Assembly (NCBI GenBank): GCA_005882315.1
Contig: VBAR01000003.1
Coordinates: 1 to 64,000, forward strand
DNA length: 64,000 nt
Source: Bacteroidota bacterium
GTDB lineage: Bacteria; Bacteroidota; Bacteroidia; Chitinophagales; Chitinophagaceae
Direction of reading: 5' to 3'
Under the pieces are notes generated by a model. The model worked only from the letters and a program-made list of their open reading frames with translations, ran no database searches and was not told where the DNA came from. The translations under genes were made by a program, and so were the position numbers. Below are positions 16,205-23,576 of this stretch, piece after piece (position 1 is the first letter of the stretch; each line of letters begins with the position of its first letter).

Positions 16205-17494
16205 ATGAAACGAAAAACAGCTGAATATGTATCAGCAAAAGAGGCATTGCAGATCGTAAAACCGGGAGACCGGGTATTTATTCACGGAAGTGCCTGTACG
16301 CCTACGTATATGTTGGAGCAGTTGGCCAATGAATCATACAGGTTGCGGGATGTCGAAATCGTTTCCATATCTGTATATGGAGAATTCTTTTTGAATAGGC
16401 CTGAATACCTCGGCATATTCAACATTAATTCTTTATTTGGTTCATCTACTCTGCGAAACAGCATGAATGATGGTCATGCAGATTATGTTCCCGTATTTCT
16501 GAGTGATATTCCTGAACTGTTCAAGCAAAAGATTCTGCCGATCGATGTTGCTATCGTCCAGGTTTCTGTGCCAGATGCTCATGGGTATTGTTCCCTTGGT
16601 GTTTCTGTTGACGTAGCAAGGGCAGCAGTGAATACAGCAAAATTTGTAATAGGACAGGTGAACCCGAATATACCCCGAACACATGGCGATGGGATGGTGC
16701 CGGTTGAACGCTTTCACAGTATGGTGTATCATGAAGCGCCACTGCATGAAGCACATTTTGCAGAAAAGGTAACCGAGAAAGAAATGCAGATCGGAAAATT
16801 TATTGCTGAGTTAATTGATGATCGCAGCACTTTGCAAACCGGTATTGGTGCTATACCTGATGCAGTGTTGAAATCGCTTTATAATCATAAAGACCTGGGT
16901 GTACATACTGAAATGTTTTCAGATGGATTAATCGATTTGGTGGAAAAAGATATAGTAACAAATAAATATAAAAGGATACACCCTAATAAAGTAGTAACCG
17001 GTTTTGCACTCGGCACAAAAATGCTTTACGATTATGTTCATGATAACCCTGCTTTCGCTTTTTTAGATATTGATTATGTAAATGAAACTTCTGTTATTCG
17101 TCGCAATCCAAAAGTAATTGCCATCAATAGTGCAATTGAAGTGGATATAACTGGGCAGGTTTGTGCCGACTCTATCGGCACTTATCAATTCTCTGGTGTT
17201 GGCGGACAAATGGATTTTATAAGAGGCTCAGCATTGAGTGAAGGAGGTAAGCCTATCATCGCATTGCCATCGAGAACACAGAAGGGTGTTTCAAGAATTG
17301 TTCCCATTCTGAAACCCGGTGCCAGCGTTGTTACAACAAGAGCACATGTGCATTATGTGGTAACCGAATATGGTGCTGCTTATTTGTTTGGAAAAAATCT
17401 GCGTCAACGGGCAAAAGCATTGATCAATATTGCACATCCGGATGACAGAGAACTATTAGAGAAAAGTTGTTTTGAAAGATTTAAAATCTTCTGA
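16205..17494 (+). CDS. Acetyl-CoA hydrolase/CoA-transferase family enzyme
   Basis: 429 residues from the ATG; a 3-codon TTG extension is unlikely. Family I CoA-transferase fold: GIGAIPDAVL, the catalytic-Glu segment HTEMFSDGLIDL, and GVGGQMDFIRGSALSEGGKP near the CoA site. It moves CoA between acetyl/propionyl/4-hydroxybutyryl and acids such as acetate or succinate; the exact substrate cannot be told from sequence by eye. Stands alone, convergent with trmN6 (6-bp gap). Confidence 0.9.
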   Translation: MKRKTAEYVSAKEALQIVKPGDRVFIHGSACTPTYMLEQLANESYRLRDVEIVSISVYGEFFLNRPEYLGIFNINSLFGSSTLRNSMNDGHADYVPVFLSDIPELFKQKILPIDVAIVQVSVPDAHGYCSLGVSVDVARAAVNTAKFVIGQVNPNIPRTHGDGMVPVERFHSMVYHEAPLHEAHFAEKVTEKEMQIGKFIAELIDDRSTLQTGIGAIPDAVLKSLYNHKDLGVHTEMFSDGLIDLVEKDIVTNKYKRIHPNKVVTGFALGTKMLYDYVHDNPAFAFLDIDYVNETSVIRRNPKVIAINSAIEVDITGQVCADSIGTYQFSGVGGQMDFIRGSALSEGGKPIIALPSRTQKGVSRIVPILKPGASVVTTRAHVHYVVTEYGAAYLFGKNLRQRAKALINIAHPDDRELLEKSCFERFKIF

Positions 17495-17500
17495 TCAGTT

Positions 17501-18253
17501 TTACAGGTATAAATAATAATCTTTTAAGAGTTGTACAAATTCCTCTGTGTATTGCTGATGTTCATCCCAAATCGATATTTCATCAAACTCTGCTTCAGAG
17601 TAGCCTTCTTCAGTAATAGTGCCCATGATCATAATGCGGAAAAAATTATGGTGAACTGATTGGCGTACCAATGTGATTTGTTTCAGCTGCATTTTATTTT
17701 GGTATACCAGGCTTCTGATCTCTTCATCTCTTTTAAAAGGAAGTAAAAGAAAAAATAAACCACCAGGGTTCAAGTTTTGCTTGATAGCCGTAAGTAAATC
17801 CTGTAATGATAAATTTTCGCCATGATGAGCTATATTCTTTTTTGATGAAACTGATTTCAGTTCATTTTCATAAAAAGGAGGGTTGCTGATAATGACATCA
17901 TATTTTTTTTCAAAATGATGATCCCGGATATCAGCGTTTATCACTTGTATACTGTTTCTGAAGGAACATGCCTCTTCATTTTCTGTAGCCTGGGCTGCTG
18001 CCTGGTCGTCTATTTCTATTGCATCAATATTTGCGTCGCAATTTTGTGCCAGCATTAATGAAAGTAAGCCAGTGCCTGTTCCTATATCCAGTACATTTCC
18101 AACTTTCAGATTCTGACTCCCGACTCCCGACTCCTGACTCCTGACTTTTTCCGCTAACCATGCTCCAAACAAACAGGCATCTGTTGTCACCTTCATGGCG
18201 CATTTATCCTGGCGGATGATGAATTGCTTAAATCTGAAGAAGGAATTAGACAT
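17501..18253 (-). CDS. trmN6: tRNA1(Val) A37 N6-methyltransferase
   Basis: 250 residues. Rossmann methyltransferase with SAM motif NVLDIGTGTGLLSLMLAQ and the N6-adenine motif ISNPPFYENEL. The YfiC/TrmN6 family methylates A37 of tRNA1(Val). Just before the SAM motif lies an extra low-complexity stretch, SQESGVGSQ, encoded by five 7-bp repeats (18114-18148); homologues normally go straight from the GAWL segment to the SAM motif, so this looks like an in-frame repeat insertion. Confidence 0.9.
   Translation of the reverse strand: MSNSFFRFKQFIIRQDKCAMKVTTDACLFGAWLAEKVRSQESGVGSQNLKVGNVLDIGTGTGLLSLMLAQNCDANIDAIEIDDQAAAQATENEEACSFRNSIQVINADIRDHHFEKKYDVIISNPPFYENELKSVSSKKNIAHHGENLSLQDLLTAIKQNLNPGGLFFLLLPFKRDEEIRSLVYQNKMQLKQITLVRQSVHHNFFRIMIMGTITEEGYSEAEFDEISIWDEHQQYTEEFVQLLKDYYLYL
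18114..18148. repeat. Five 7-bp repeats inside trmN6
   Basis: Units TGACTCC, CGACTCC, CGACTCC, TGACTCC, TGACTTT, head-to-tail. 35 bp lies in the coding sequence and is read as part of a loop before the SAM motif. Confidence 0.9.
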
Positions 18254-18351
18254 ACTGGATACTTGATGCTAGATACTGGATGTTTAAGCTCCTGTTTTTA
18301 GGAATAGTCGAATATAAAGTTAACTAGAATCTAGTATCTGGTATCCAGTTC
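18254..18351. repeat. 7-bp-period inverted repeat between trmN6 and tsaD
   Basis: Left arm 18254-18281: ACTGGAT, ACTTGAT, GCTAGAT, ACTGGAT. Right arm 18324-18351: CTAGAAT, CTAGTAT, CTGGTAT, CCAGTTC. The arms are inverted copies (21 of 26 bases pair) around a 42-bp centre and fill the gap between the tsaD stop and the trmN6 start. Could act as a transcript hairpin. Confidence 0.8.
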
Positions 18352-19390
18352 ACCACTCGGCTCTTGCACTTGCAGTAACATCAAGGCTTGAAAAGTCGCC
18401 AGCCAAGTATTTGTAATAGCCGGTGATGGCAATCATGGCAGCATTATCAGTGCAATATTCAAAGGCGGGTATAAAACAGTTCCATTTATATTTCTCACCC
18501 ATTTCATAAAATGCTTTTCTTAAACCGCTGTTAGCTGATACGCCGCCGGCAAGACAAATATCCTTTATGCCTGTTTGAATAGATGCTTTTTTTAGCTTAT
18601 TTAGCAGTATGGAAATAATGCGTTGCTGTACTGAAGCGCAGATATCTTCAATGTTTTCTTCAATAAATTTTTTTCTTTCAGCTTCTGGTGCTAGAAATTC
18701 TTCTTTATACAAATTGCTTTTGCCTGCATTTTGTAAAAAATAAAGGATGGAAGTTTTTACACCACTAAAACTAAAATTCAAATCAGCTATTTGTGGCTCA
18801 GGAAAATTAAAACGGTTTGCATCGCCATTCACAGCATACTTATCGATCAACGGTCCGCCGGGATAAGGGAGGCCCAATAATTTTGCTGTTTTATCAAATG
18901 CTTCGCCTGCTGCATCATCAATGGTTTCACCGATCACTTTCATAGCTGTTGGTGATTCACATAAAACAATTTGTGTATGCCCTCCACTAACTGTTAAGCA
19001 TAAAAATGGAAATGAAGGTTTTTTATCTGCAATCCGGTTTGCCAGCACATGTGCCTGCATATGATGTACTGCAACTAAAGGCTTGTCTAATGATAATGCT
19101 AATGATTTTGCAAACTGGGCACCAACAAGCAGTGAGCCGATCAACCCGGGTGATTGAGTGAACGCAATACAGTCAACAGTCTGCAGTTCACAATTAGCAG
19201 TCTTAAGTGATTCAGTTACTACAGGAATAATATTTTGTATATGTGCACGACTCGCCAGTTCTGGTACAACGCCGCCATACTGTTCATGTACTTTTTGCGT
19301 AGCAATAATATTTGACAAGATATTTCCATCCCTGCATATGGATGCGGAGGTTTCGTCACATGAAGATTCTATAGCGAGAATTATGGGCAT
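18350..19390 (-). CDS. tsaD: tRNA threonylcarbamoyladenosine synthase subunit TsaD
   Basis: 346 residues, full length. Transfers threonylcarbamoyl to A37 of ANN-decoding tRNAs with TsaB/TsaE. Visible: N-terminal ESSCDETS (residues 8-15), metal-binding HHMQAH (109-114), FPFLCLTVSGGHT, and C-terminal CTDNAAMIA. Residues ~63-74 (KTANCELQTVDC) are encoded by a 7-bp-period repeat yet keep the normal family length, so function is probably intact. Confidence 0.97.
   Translation of the reverse strand: MPIILAIESSCDETSASICRDGNILSNIIATQKVHEQYGGVVPELASRAHIQNIIPVVTESLKTANCELQTVDCIAFTQSPGLIGSLLVGAQFAKSLALSLDKPLVAVHHMQAHVLANRIADKKPSFPFLCLTVSGGHTQIVLCESPTAMKVIGETIDDAAGEAFDKTAKLLGLPYPGGPLIDKYAVNGDANRFNFPEPQIADLNFSFSGVKTSILYFLQNAGKSNLYKEEFLAPEAERKKFIEENIEDICASVQQRIISILLNKLKKASIQTGIKDICLAGGVSANSGLRKAFYEMGEKYKWNCFIPAFEYCTDNAAMIAITGYYKYLAGDFSSLDVTASARAEW
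19169..19203. repeat. 7-bp-period tract inside tsaD
   Basis: Units ACAGTCA, ACAGTCT, GCAGTTC, ACAATTA, GCAGTCT across 35 bp of coding sequence, more diverged than the trmN6 tract. Confidence 0.6.
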
Positions 19391-19393
19391 GAA

Positions 19394-19486
19394 ATGTAAA
19401 ATGCAGAATATAAAATTTAAAATGTAAAAGTAAGTGATATCACTTCTTCGGTTTTACATTTTGTGTTTTAGATTTTATATTTATTA
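19394..19486. repeat. 7-bp-period hairpin between permease gene and tsaD
   Basis: Left arm 19394-19428: ATGTAAA, ATGCAGA, ATATAAA, ATTTAAA, ATGTAAA. Right arm 19452-19479: TTTTACA, TTTTGTG, TTTTAGA, TTTTATA. Between them is the perfect palindrome AAGTGATATCACTT (19432-19445). The arms pair with a one-unit offset, and the whole fills the gap between the permease stop and the tsaD start. Confidence 0.8.
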
Positions 19487-20734
19487 TTTACTCCTGATTG
19501 CGACTACAGGATCCATTCCTGCTGCCTGAGAGGCAGGGATAATACCGGCAATGATCCCTACAGAAAGGCAGATAATAAAAGTCCACATCATATTAGCGAC
19601 AGATATGAAAATAGGAAAATTCAGTGCCTTTGTTAATATAACGGTTACCAGGAAAACCAAAAGCAGCCCGATCAAACCACCGATAACACAGAGAAATGCT
19701 GATTCCATTAAAAACTCAGAAAGGATAATTCTTTTCTTAGCGCCAATTGCTTTTTTCAATCCTATCTGGCTGGTACGTTCTCTTACAGTAACAAACATAA
19801 TATTAGCCACACCAAATAGACCAACGATCAAACTAATGCCTCCGATAATGGCACCGCCCATATTCAATCCTGAAAATGCTTTACTTACAGCAGCGCTGAA
19901 ATCGTTTATATCATTTAAGGAAAAATCATTTTCCTGTGTAGGATTGAGTTTGTGAATGCTCCGCATTGTTCCTTCCAGTTCATCTTTCAGTGCCACACTT
20001 GTGATATTATCAAGTCCCTGAACCATTATTAACGGGTTAGCCCTGCGTTCGTCCATAATATTTCTCGCCATCCGGTAACTCATCAATATGCTTTCATCAA
20101 AATTCCATCCGCCGATCAAATTCTTGCCCTGCTTACGTATTACACCCGATACAGGTATTTTTTTTCCTCTTGCCTCAATATGTTTTCCTATTGCCAGTTC
20201 AGCTTTACCATATAATTTTTCAGCAACTGTATAGCCGAGAACAACTGCACTACTTCCTGTTGCAAACTCAGCATCCGAAATGTAGCGACCAAATTCAATA
20301 TCTATTTTCTGTACTTCGTTGAATTCTTCATTAACTCCATAATAATTAATATTCGACAGGTCATTGTCTTTATAGCCCACCTTATCATTTAGACTTATTT
20401 TAAATCCTATGAATTTTGCTGAGTGTGTTCTCTCTTTGATCTGCTTTACTTCATCAAAGCGGGGAGAAGGACGTTTTTGAAACTGCCACCAGGGTCTGTC
20501 AGGCCCGCCACCCCATTCCCATTTGTCAACGTAGATAGTGTTAGTGCCAAGTGATTTTATTTCACCCTGGATATTATGCTCAAGGCTGTTTACAACGGTG
20601 AGTACGCCAATAATACAAAGAATGCCGATAGTAATACCAAAAAGAGAAAGAAATGTGCGGAGCTTATTCTTCCACAATTCCTGTGCAGCCATTTTTATAC
20701 TATTGCCGATTATATCCAGCGTTCCGCTTAACAT
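19484..20734 (-). CDS. ABC transporter permease, MacB/FtsX type
   Basis: 416 residues, inner membrane. One N-terminal helix (NKLRTFLSLFGITIGILCII), a MacB-type periplasmic domain of about 230 residues (with an unusual WEWGGGPDRPWWQF stretch near 73-86), then three C-terminal helices in the FtsX domain (IMFVTVRERTSQIGLKKAIGA between the first two). This is the single-permease plan of macrolide/lipoprotein-type exporters. The ATPase and membrane-fusion partner are not adjacent, so the substrate cannot be inferred. Confidence 0.9.
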   Translation of the reverse strand: MLSGTLDIIGNSIKMAAQELWKNKLRTFLSLFGITIGILCIIGVLTVVNSLEHNIQGEIKSLGTNTIYVDKWEWGGGPDRPWWQFQKRPSPRFDEVKQIKERTHSAKFIGFKISLNDKVGYKDNDLSNINYYGVNEEFNEVQKIDIEFGRYISDAEFATGSSAVVLGYTVAEKLYGKAELAIGKHIEARGKKIPVSGVIRKQGKNLIGGWNFDESILMSYRMARNIMDERRANPLIMVQGLDNITSVALKDELEGTMRSIHKLNPTQENDFSLNDINDFSAAVSKAFSGLNMGGAIIGGISLIVGLFGVANIMFVTVRERTSQIGLKKAIGAKKRIILSEFLMESAFLCVIGGLIGLLLVFLVTVILTKALNFPIFISVANMMWTFIICLSVGIIAGIIPASQAAGMDPVVAIRSK

Positions 20735-20846
20735 TTGGCAAAATTAACTGATGGTAACGGTGCAATAAAAGAAATTATTTAGGTGGTTACCAGCATTGGT
20801 TTCTTGGTTGATCGTCCCTTGCAAGTTTATCCTGAGCTTGTCGAAG

Positions 20847-20858
20847 GCACTCTTGTAC
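20847..20858 (-). repeat. Dispersed 12-mer, second copy
   Basis: On the minus strand this reads GTACAAGAGTGC, identical to 7903-7914, with a GATAC a few bases upstream in both copies. Both lie in intergenic DNA. The minus-strand continuation here is CTTCGACAAGCTCAGGA. Perhaps fragments of a genome-wide repeat (inference). Confidence 0.4.
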
Positions 20859-20900
20859 TGTTGTATCTCTGTTCATCAGTCAAAAATCACTTCCAAACCT

Positions 20901-20967
20901 TACCTTTGCCCGCTTGAAATAAATTCGCATAAACCAGAAAATTAATTATTCCCCGCTGCGGCGGGGA
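20901..20967 (+). promoter_or_regulatory. prfC leader: -7 element and GC hairpin
   Basis: TACCTTTG (20901-20908) fits TAnnTTTG. The ~60-nt leader ends in a GC hairpin TCCCCGC-TGCG-GCGGGGA (20950-20967), 7 bp before the start codon, where it could mask or position initiation. Confidence 0.45.
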
Positions 20968-20974
20968 TAAGGGT

Positions 20975-22570
20975 ATGAAATACGCAACTGAAATACAACG
21001 CCGCCGCAGCTTCGCCATCATCAGCCACCCGGATGCGGGTAAAACAACATTGACAGAAAAATTCCTGTTGTTTGGAGGTGCTATTCAAACGGCAGGTGCT
21101 GTAAAAAGCAATAAGATCAAGAAACATGCTACCAGCGACTTTATGGAAATAGAAAGACAACGTGGTATCTCGGTAGCTACTTCCGTAATGACATTTGAAT
21201 ACAAAAAGATTTTGATCAACTTGCTCGATACTCCCGGTCACAAAGACTTTGCAGAAGATACTTACAGGACATTAACTGCTGTTGATAGCGTAATTCTTGT
21301 TGTTGACAGTGTGAATGGGGTAGAGGCACAAACAAGACGATTGATGGAAGTGTGCCGTATGCGGGATACACCTGTGATTGTTTTCATTAATAAAATGGAC
21401 CGTGATGGTAAAAGCCGGTTTGATCTATTGGAAGAAATAGAAAAAGAATTATCTATTCACCTGCACCCGATGACATGGCCGATCAATAGCGGTAAGGAAT
21501 TTAAAGGTGTTTATAACCTGCATGATAAGAATCTTCGTTTGTTCACTGCTAATACGAAGGGTGCCGATGATGAAGTTGTTTCCATCAGCAATCTAAATGA
21601 TGCAGTGGTAAATGAGTTACTGGGTGAAAAAGATGCTGATCAATTAAGAGAAGATGTGGAATTGGTTGATGGGGTACACGGTGTACTGAATGCTGATGAT
21701 TACCTGGCTGCCAAAGTTGCCCCTGTATTTTTTGGTAGTGCTATCAACAACTTTGGCGTAAAAGAAATGCTCGATACATTTATTCGCATTGCACCCACAC
21801 CACGAAGCAGGGAAACATCAACCCGTAACCTGGATGTATACGAAGATAAAATGACCGGCTTTGTATTTAAGATTCATGCCAATCTTGATCTGAAACACCG
21901 CGACAGGATTGCATTCCTCCGCATTTGCAGTGGTAAATTTGAACGCAACAAATACTATCATCATGTACGCTTAGATAAGGATATTCGCTTCAGTAATCCT
22001 TATTCATTTATGGCGAGGGATAAAAGCATTATTGATGATGCCTATGCCGGTGATGTAGTTGGATTGTTTGATACAGGTAACTTTAAGATCGGTGATACAT
22101 TAACAGAGGGGGAGGATTTTTATTTTACAGGTATTCCTTCTTTCTCGCCGGAGATATTTAAAGAAGTACTGAATAAAGATCCGATGAAAACTAAGCAACT
22201 GGAAAAAGGATTATTGCAATTAACGGATGAAGGAGTAGCTCAATTGTTTACTCAGCATGGAGGAAATAAAAAAATAATTGGTTGCGTAGGTGAACTGCAG
22301 TTTGAAGTAATTCAATATCGTTTGTTACATGAGTATGGCGCTTCAGTTGTCTTTAATAATTTACCTTTTTACAAAGCCTGCTGGCTTTCAAGTAAGGATC
22401 CGAAAAAGCTGGAAGAATTTTCCCGTTTCAAGCAAATGAATATCGGTGCTGATAAAGATGGGCACATGATATATCTTGCCCAAAGTGAGTGGTATTTGAA
22501 TACCGAAAAAACCAATAACCCGGATATAGAGTTTCATTTTACGAGTGAGATACATAAGGAAACAGTTTAG
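20975..22570 (+). CDS. prfC: Peptide chain release factor 3
   Basis: 531 residues. Translational GTPase that releases RF1/RF2 from the ribosome after termination. G motifs are intact: [15 protein letters not shown] (G1), [10 protein letters not shown] (G2), [11 protein letters not shown] (G3), NKMDRDG (G4). The RF3-specific C-terminal region is present ([19 protein letters not shown]). Full length; a GC hairpin sits directly before the ATG. Confidence 0.97.
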   Translation: MKYATEIQRRRSFAIISHPDAGKTTLTEKFLLFGGAIQTAGAVKSNKIKKHATSDFMEIERQRGISVATSVMTFEYKKILINLLDTPGHKDFAEDTYRTLTAVDSVILVVDSVNGVEAQTRRLMEVCRMRDTPVIVFINKMDRDGKSRFDLLEEIEKELSIHLHPMTWPINSGKEFKGVYNLHDKNLRLFTANTKGADDEVVSISNLNDAVVNELLGEKDADQLREDVELVDGVHGVLNADDYLAAKVAPVFFGSAINNFGVKEMLDTFIRIAPTPRSRETSTRNLDVYEDKMTGFVFKIHANLDLKHRDRIAFLRICSGKFERNKYYHHVRLDKDIRFSNPYSFMARDKSIIDDAYAGDVVGLFDTGNFKIGDTLTEGEDFYFTGIPSFSPEIFKEVLNKDPMKTKQLEKGLLQLTDEGVAQLFTQHGGNKKIIGCVGELQFEVIQYRLLHEYGASVVFNNLPFYKACWLSSKDPKKLEEFSRFKQMNIGADKDGHMIYLAQSEWYLNTEKTNNPDIEFHFTSEIHKETV

Positions 22571-22588
22571 AAATAATAACTTCAATAA

Positions 22589-23104
22589 GTGCAATCCCAA
22601 TTCATTTTTGAAACGGACCGGTTAATTGTCAGGCGGTATTCTCAGGCAGATAAAGACAATTTTTTTTCACTCAGCGGGGATGAAGATGTAATGCGTTATA
22701 TCCGGGCTGTTCAGACTCGGGAAGAAAGCGAAAAATTTCTAAAAGAAAATATTGAGTTTTATACTATGTACCCCTTGATGGGAAGATGGGGCGTAGAAGA
22801 GAAGCTAACAGCTAAGTTTGTTGGTTCCTTTGCAATAATCTTTATTCCGGGAAGTGAAAAAATCCAATTAGGTTATTCTTTAAAAAAAGAGGAGTGGGAC
22901 AAAGGTTATGCAACCGAGTTAACCAAAGCTGGTCTGAAATATGTTTTTGAAGTGATGAAACTTCCGTTGATCTATGCAGTAACTGAATCAGCAAACACTG
23001 CTTCTCAAAAAGTGTTGCTCAAGGCAGGCTTTGAAAAGGAACTTATTTTTAAAGAAGGCGAAAAAGAATTATACCGGTTTATTATCCATAACAAAACTTC
23101 TTAG
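22589..23104 (+). CDS. GNAT acetyltransferase, RimJ/RimL type
   Basis: 171 residues from a GTG start 18 bp after prfC. Pattern FETDRLIVRRYSQADKDNFF at the N-terminus, acetyl-CoA-site region LGYSLKKEEWDKGYATEL, and NTASQKVLLKAGF, the classic RimJ/L C-terminal motif. Likely N-acetylates a protein or small molecule; target unknown. Probably cotranscribed with prfC. Confidence 0.88.
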   Translation: MQSQFIFETDRLIVRRYSQADKDNFFSLSGDEDVMRYIRAVQTREESEKFLKENIEFYTMYPLMGRWGVEEKLTAKFVGSFAIIFIPGSEKIQLGYSLKKEEWDKGYATELTKAGLKYVFEVMKLPLIYAVTESANTASQKVLLKAGFEKELIFKEGEKELYRFIIHNKTS

Positions 23105-23517
23105 CGTACTACTTTCCATAAAGTATAATAATCTGATGAAGCAAAGCTATGTCGCACAATAGTTACTGAATTGTCAGGATTAAATTTCAAATCATATTCA
23201 CCGTCTAGTATTAATGACCAGTCAAAATCAGCAGTCCACATACAGACATCATCAAACTGAATTGTATTTGAGCTGCCATTCTTAGTTACAGAAAATGTGC
23301 CATTACAAATAGCAGGATATTTAGGCCTATCGCTACTGCCACTAAAATTATTTTCTGTAAAAAGTAGGGATACATTTACAGTATCACTACCTGTTCTATA
23401 AAATTTGCCCATATATCTTCCACTTAAAACATGATCTTCTCCTTCAGGAAATTCCTGTGATTTTTTACAGGCAATTATCAGCGGAATTGCTATCAGGAGG
23501 GTAAACAGAATTTTCAT
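23101..23517 (-). CDS. Predicted lipoprotein, unknown
   Basis: 138 residues from the ATG giving MKILFTLLIAIPLIIACKKS, a lipobox ending in Cys; a 9-residue upstream extension would bury the signal and is rejected. The mature part is beta-rich (GRYMGKFYRTGSDTVNVSLL). Convergent 4-bp overlap with the GNAT gene. No family recognised. Confidence 0.7.
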   Translation of the reverse strand: MKILFTLLIAIPLIIACKKSQEFPEGEDHVLSGRYMGKFYRTGSDTVNVSLLFTENNFSGSSDRPKYPAICNGTFSVTKNGSSNTIQFDDVCMWTADFDWSLILDGEYDLKFNPDNSVTIVRHSFASSDYYTLWKVVR

Positions 23518-23576
23518 ATACAAGGTTTTAAACCCTGTTTGCAAAAACTGTGCAAATTAGCTAATATGAAAATCAG

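Noticed and set aside
18254-18351. CRISPR array
   Set aside because: Repeat units are 7 bp with no spacers; arms are inverted, not direct with unique spacers.
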